Shown: positions 60,648 through 64,000 of the stretch, in pieces
Position numbering within the stretch: the stretch's first letter is position 1
Layout of the letters: the number at the start of each line of letters is the position of its first letter
Assembly: GCF_046098205.1 (NCBI RefSeq)
Contig: NZ_JBJURJ010000016.1
Location: forward strand, 151,108-215,107
Source of the DNA: Paenibacillus_AR mesotrionivorans
Lineage (GTDB): Bacteria; Bacillota; Bacilli; Paenibacillales; NBRC-103111
Direction of reading: 5' to 3'
DNA: 64,000 bases
Translations under genes and position numbers: made by a program
Notes under the pieces: generated by a model
The model's input: only the letters and a program-made list of their open reading frames with translations
Database searches by the model: none
What the model was told of the DNA's origin: nothing

Positions 60648-62023
60648 AATCCTTATATTCTCGGGTGTGTCTGGTTGCGCTGGGAGTAATCCTCCTAAGC
60701 TGCATCCTGGGTTTTCTCGGGTCCAATATCTACTACCATACCAAGCTGAAGCCTTATAATGATACGAAGCTGATCGGTATCGCAGAGCAGCTCCAGTCGT
60801 ATGCGGAGCGGGAGGGCACGGATGTGGACAGCTACCTGCATAATGCCGCCGCGCTGGGGTACCAGATTTATCTGACGGACAACCGCGGGGATGACCGTTA
60901 TTACGGGAGGGAATTCCGGGAGCGGGAGCTGGACAGCAGCATCAAGGAGCAGGTTTTGGAGGGTACTCCTTATCATGGCGTTGCGGATTATCCCAATCAG
61001 GCGTTTATCTCCGGATTTTTTGAGAATGCGCTGAGCAATTCGGTGGGTGTCCCCCTCCGCTTTCAGGAACGGCAATATGCCCTGTTTCTGCGGCCGGACG
61101 TAATTCTGCAGTTTGGGGAGCTGCGTATTTTCTTCGGTCTGATGGGTGTATTCGCTGTCGCCATCAGCATTCTGCTCTTCCTGGTGAGCACCCGCTACGT
61201 GGTGAAGCCCATCACCCGGCTGTCTGCAGCGACAAGAAGGATCGCCCAGGGGCATTACCAGATGGAGCTTCCCGTTTCACGGAGGGATGAAATCGGGGAG
61301 CTGTCGCGTAATTTCCGGCTGATGGGCAAGGAGCTGGAGCGGGTGGATGAAGGCCGGCGCCAGTTTGTGGCCAATGTCTCCCATGAATTTCAGTCCCCTC
61401 TCACTCTTATTCAGGGTTTTGCCAAAATACTGTCCGAGCAGGAGCTTTCCCCTGACGAAAGAGCCCATTATGCAGGCATTATTGGTGACGAAAGCCGCCG
61501 CCTGTCGGTTCTGGGCAAGCAGCTGCTGCTGCTCTCCACTCTGGAGCAGGGCCGGGAGGCGCTGCAGCGGAATCTCTTTTCCCTCAAAACCCAAATCCGC
61601 CAAGCCGTCCAGGTATTCCAATGGCAAATTGAAGAAAAGGCGCTGCTTGTTAAGCTGTCGGTACCGGAGGCGGTCCATCTGCACGGGGACGAAGTGCTGT
61701 TTATGCAGGTTTGGACCAATCTGATCGGCAATGCGGTCAAGTATATTCCTGCAGGGAGCACCGTGGATATCCGTGCAGAGCAAATGGCCGGCGGCGGGTG
61801 CCGGGTATTGATTCGGGATAACGGGGACGGAATTGCTCCGGAGCATCTTCCCTTTTTGTTCGACCGCTTCTATAAAGCCGACGCCGCCCGTGAACGCGAT
61901 TCTGGCGGGACGGGGCTTGGGCTGTCCATAGCCGCTAAGATCGTACGCCTCCACAACGGGACCATTGAGGTCTCCAGCAGTCCGGAAGGAACCTTGTTCA
62001 CGATCACTCTGCCCAATTTGTAA
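60644..62023 (+). CDS. hssS: Heme-sensor histidine kinase, HssS-like
   Basis: 459-aa kinase with two membrane helices (about 8-28 and 165-185) around a sensor loop whose segments YYGREFRERELD and GVADYPNQAFISGFFENALSNSVGVPL parallel HssS. HAMP, the H-box NVSHEFQSPLTLIQGFAKIL, the N-box NLIGNAVKYIPAG and G boxes DNGDGIAPEH / GGTGLGLSIAAKIV are all intact. HssS responds to excess heme and phosphorylates HssR. Confidence 0.87.
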   Translation: MKSLYSRVCLVALGVILLSCILGFLGSNIYYHTKLKPYNDTKLIGIAEQLQSYAEREGTDVDSYLHNAAALGYQIYLTDNRGDDRYYGREFRERELDSSIKEQVLEGTPYHGVADYPNQAFISGFFENALSNSVGVPLRFQERQYALFLRPDVILQFGELRIFFGLMGVFAVAISILLFLVSTRYVVKPITRLSAATRRIAQGHYQMELPVSRRDEIGELSRNFRLMGKELERVDEGRRQFVANVSHEFQSPLTLIQGFAKILSEQELSPDERAHYAGIIGDESRRLSVLGKQLLLLSTLEQGREALQRNLFSLKTQIRQAVQVFQWQIEEKALLVKLSVPEAVHLHGDEVLFMQVWTNLIGNAVKYIPAGSTVDIRAEQMAGGGCRVLIRDNGDGIAPEHLPFLFDRFYKADAARERDSGGTGLGLSIAAKIVRLHNGTIEVSSSPEGTLFTITLPNL

Positions 62024-62029
62024 TCCGGC

Positions 62030-62062
62030 GTTCACACGGCGTTCATTTTGGCTTCCTATACT
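62030..62062 (+). promoter_or_regulatory. HssR-type direct repeat and promoter of hrtBA
   Basis: GTTCA occurs at 62030-62034 and 62041-62045 (11-bp period), overlapping the weak -35 region of a promoter with TATACT at 62057-62062. HssR of S. aureus is known to bind a GTTCAT-type direct repeat of the same period in the hrtAB promoter. Confidence 0.75.
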
Positions 62063-62100
62063 GGGTTCATGATCTGATTCATGACGAGGAGGGAAGCGAG

Positions 62101-63216
62101 ATGTTTTTAGCGATACGTGAGCTCCGGCACGCCAAGGCCCGCTATGCCCTGATCGCCGTTATTATGGTGCTGGTGGCGTTTCTGGTGCTGTTCGTCACCG
62201 GACTGGCCCAGGGGTTGGCCTACGACAGCGCTGCCGCTGTCAAGAATATGAAAGCCACGCATTTTATACTGGAGGAGCATTCGGATAACCGGTTCACCCG
62301 GTCACAGATCGGGGACGAGGCACTGGAAACGGCGCGGCAGATTGCCGGAACCGGGAATTCCACCCCGCTAAGCCTCAGAATGACGACACTGGTTCCGGAG
62401 GGCGATTCCGTCAAGCTTGATGTTACGCTGTTTGCTGTGGATCTGAACGGCTGGCTGGCGCCTGACACCACAGAGGGGCTCTCCCCTGCTGCCTTGTCTG
62501 CGGGTGGGATTATAGCCGATGACAGCTTGAAGGAATCGGGTGTACAGCTGGGATCGGTGCTCAGGGACCAGGCCTCCGGCCTCACTTGGACGGTACGCGG
62601 GTTTGTGAAGCATGAATCCTTCAGCCATACGCCGGTTGTTTTCCTGCCCACAGCAGCTTGGACGGAGCTGAATGCCCGGTCTGCAGGCGTTATGACGGCT
62701 AAGGATGGGTCATATAACGCCATTGCCATTCAAGGGTCGGGAGCAACGGCGGAGAAGCTGGCCCAGGCTTTGCCCGGGACGGATGTCATCACCAAAAGCG
62801 ATGCCGTATCCGCGATTCCGGGGTATAAGGAGGAGCAGGGCTCCCTCTTGATGATGATTGCCTTCCTGTATATCATTTCGGCGTTTGTGCTGGCGGTTTT
62901 CTTCTATGTCATTACCATCCAAAAAACCGTTCAATTCGGCATCCTGAAGGCTGTGGGCGCCAGGACCCGGTACTTGGCTCAAAGCGTGGCCCTCCAGGTC
63001 CTTGTGCTGTCCGCAGGAAGCCTTGTTATCAGTACTGCTTTGGTTAAACTGTTTGAAGCCGCTTTGCCTGGGTCCATGCCTTTCCTGCTGAATACCTCCA
63101 CCCTGGTGTTGACTTGCTTGGCCTTTCTGGTTATTTCCCTGGCTGGATCACTGGTTTCCGTATGGAAGGTTGCCAAAATCGACGCGTTGGACGCCATTGG
63201 GAGGGCTGCGGCATGA
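62101..63216 (+). CDS. hrtB: Heme-efflux ABC permease, HrtB-like
   Basis: 371-aa FtsX-type permease with four membrane helices: one at the N-terminus (YALIAVIMVLVAFLVLFVTGLAQGLA), a large external domain, then three at the C-terminus (from LLMMIAFLYIISAFVLAVFFYVI). The start MFLAIRELRHAKARYALI is typical of HrtB. With HrtA it would extrude or detoxify excess heme at the membrane. It overlaps hrtA by 4 bp. Confidence 0.85.
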   Translation: MFLAIRELRHAKARYALIAVIMVLVAFLVLFVTGLAQGLAYDSAAAVKNMKATHFILEEHSDNRFTRSQIGDEALETARQIAGTGNSTPLSLRMTTLVPEGDSVKLDVTLFAVDLNGWLAPDTTEGLSPAALSAGGIIADDSLKESGVQLGSVLRDQASGLTWTVRGFVKHESFSHTPVVFLPTAAWTELNARSAGVMTAKDGSYNAIAIQGSGATAEKLAQALPGTDVITKSDAVSAIPGYKEEQGSLLMMIAFLYIISAFVLAVFFYVITIQKTVQFGILKAVGARTRYLAQSVALQVLVLSAGSLVISTALVKLFEAALPGSMPFLLNTSTLVLTCLAFLVISLAGSLVSVWKVAKIDALDAIGRAAA

Positions 63217-63923
63217 ACATTCAATTAGAGCTTCAAAACATTACCCGTACCTTTCAGGACGGCGGTGCGGAACGGCATATCTTAGACCGGCTGAATCTTC
63301 AGGTGGCAAAAGGCGAACTGGTGGCTGTTACGGGTCCTTCCGGCTCAGGGAAAAGCACCTTCCTGTCCATTGCAGGCGCCTTGCTGGCACCCACCAGCGG
63401 CCAGGTGCTGGTGGAGGGCCAGGCCATCCGCAACCAAACCGAACGGGAGCTGGCCGCCTTGCGCCTGCACAAGCTGGGCTTTATCTTCCAGAGTGCCCAT
63501 CTGGTTCCTTATCTGAAGGTTAGAGAACAGCTGCTGCTGGTGGCCAAGCTGGCAGGACAGGACAAAAACCAGGCGGCGAAACGGGCGGATACCCTTCTTC
63601 GCACTCTCGGTCTTGCCCACCGGAGCCAGGCTTACCCGGAGAAGCTCTCCGGCGGCGAACGCCAGCGGGCTGCCATTGCACGGGCACTGATGAATGATCC
63701 TTCTGTTCTCCTGGCGGATGAGCCTACAGCCAGCTTGGACGCCGAACGGGGCTATGAGGTGGTCAGCCTGATGGCCGAGCAAGTGAAGGCCGCAGGCAAA
63801 AGTGCCGTGCTGGTCACTCATGACCAACGGATGCTGCCTTTGTGCGACCGTGTGCTGCGTCTTGAAAACGGGAAGCTGACGGAGATTCCCCCTGTACAGC
63901 GGGAGAAACGACAGCTCGGATAA
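63213..63923 (+). CDS. hrtA: Heme-efflux ABC ATPase, HrtA-like
   Basis: 236-aa ATPase of the MacB/LolD class: Walker A GPSGSGKSTFLSIAGALL, Q-loop LGFIFQSAHLVPYL, signature LSGGERQRAAIARALM, Walker B VLLADEPTASLD, H-loop VTHDQRM. ATG at 63213 is in the ATGA overlap with hrtB. The family powers mechanotransmission in FtsX-type permeases. Confidence 0.9.
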   Translation: MNIQLELQNITRTFQDGGAERHILDRLNLQVAKGELVAVTGPSGSGKSTFLSIAGALLAPTSGQVLVEGQAIRNQTERELAALRLHKLGFIFQSAHLVPYLKVREQLLLVAKLAGQDKNQAAKRADTLLRTLGLAHRSQAYPEKLSGGERQRAAIARALMNDPSVLLADEPTASLDAERGYEVVSLMAEQVKAAGKSAVLVTHDQRMLPLCDRVLRLENGKLTEIPPVQREKRQLG

Positions 63924-63944
63924 AATGTCTTCGGCTCAAAAACA

Positions 63945-63980
63945 AAAACTGCCTGTCCGGTGACGGATGGCAGTTTTTTT
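63945..63980. terminator. Terminator after hrtA
   Basis: AAAACTGCC and GGCAGTTTTTTT form a stem around a 14-nt loop, 21 bp after the hrtA stop, closing the hss-hrt gene set. Confidence 0.88.
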
Positions 63981-64000
63981 GTGTTTTCCAGGTTGTTGCT

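Noticed and set aside
1..64000. tRNA, rRNA, tmRNA or replication-origin signals
   Set aside because: No cloverleaf with conserved T-loop sequence, no rRNA stretches and no DnaA-box cluster were seen on either strand by eye; a covariance search would be needed to exclude small RNAs.

Overview
The window looks like a chromosomal segment of a Gram-positive, low-branching Firmicute of the Paenibacillaceae type (Paenibacillus or a close relative). The clues are strong AGGAGG ribosome binding sites with many GTG and TTG starts, an S-layer-homology (SLH) anchored hydrolase, lipoprotein binding proteins for every ABC importer, L-box and T-box leaders, and a moderately high GC content. I see no rRNA or tRNA genes, no CRISPR array, no intact insertion sequence and no prophage. 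The genus is inferred from gene style, not from a marker gene.

Layout: 0.1-4.3 kb, an SLH-anchored serine hydrolase with a two-component system whose kinase carries an in-frame amber codon. 4.4-8.8 kb, an EamA exporter, a catalytically degenerate serine-recombinase homologue divergent from a SulP transporter, then DinB and GNAT proteins. 9-10.9 kb, a lysine-riboswitch-controlled permease. 10.9-17.3 kb, a complete nikRABCDE operon plus a HAD hydrolase, with a 28-bp NikR-type operator. 17.8-21.2 kb, LysR, TauE and a carboxylesterase. 21.2-35.2 kb, a pectin/rhamnogalacturonan-type utilisation locus (two beta-helix proteins, AraC-type membrane regulator, ABC importer, GH105, an orphan enzyme); three of its transcription units share a 23-bp element at a fixed distance from a -10-like hexamer. 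35.4-38.3 kb, a 52-aa membrane protein, paired YdcZ-type transporters around a Crp/Fnr regulator, and a PfpI protein. 38.3-43.1 kb, a MarR - arylsulfotransferase - SsuABC-like operon. 43.3-45.9 kb, a V4R protein divergent from an FNR-like regulator with a perfect FNR box between them, then LysE and XRE-cupin.

45.8-53.3 kb is the most novel-looking block. Five minus-strand genes (NTPase, methyltransferase, DUF364 protein, stand-alone ABC ATPase, Cys-rich HypB-like GTPase) diverge from a FecCD/FecE/FecB-type importer. Tandem AT-rich palindromes sit between the two promoters. I infer a metal or metal-cofactor acquisition and delivery system whose substrate is unknown.

53.4-64 kb holds a TetR regulator and oxidoreductase, a T-box-controlled threonyl-tRNA synthetase lacking both the TGS domain and the editing-site histidines, a ThuA/Gfo-Idh-MocA pair with an AraC regulator, and an HssRS-HrtBA-like heme-sensing and efflux operon with the expected GTTCA direct repeat at its promoter.

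A family of about 24-bp interspersed repeats (TAACGGAACT ... CGACGCTTAG) occurs in three intergenic gaps, each time with forward copies followed by inverted copies.
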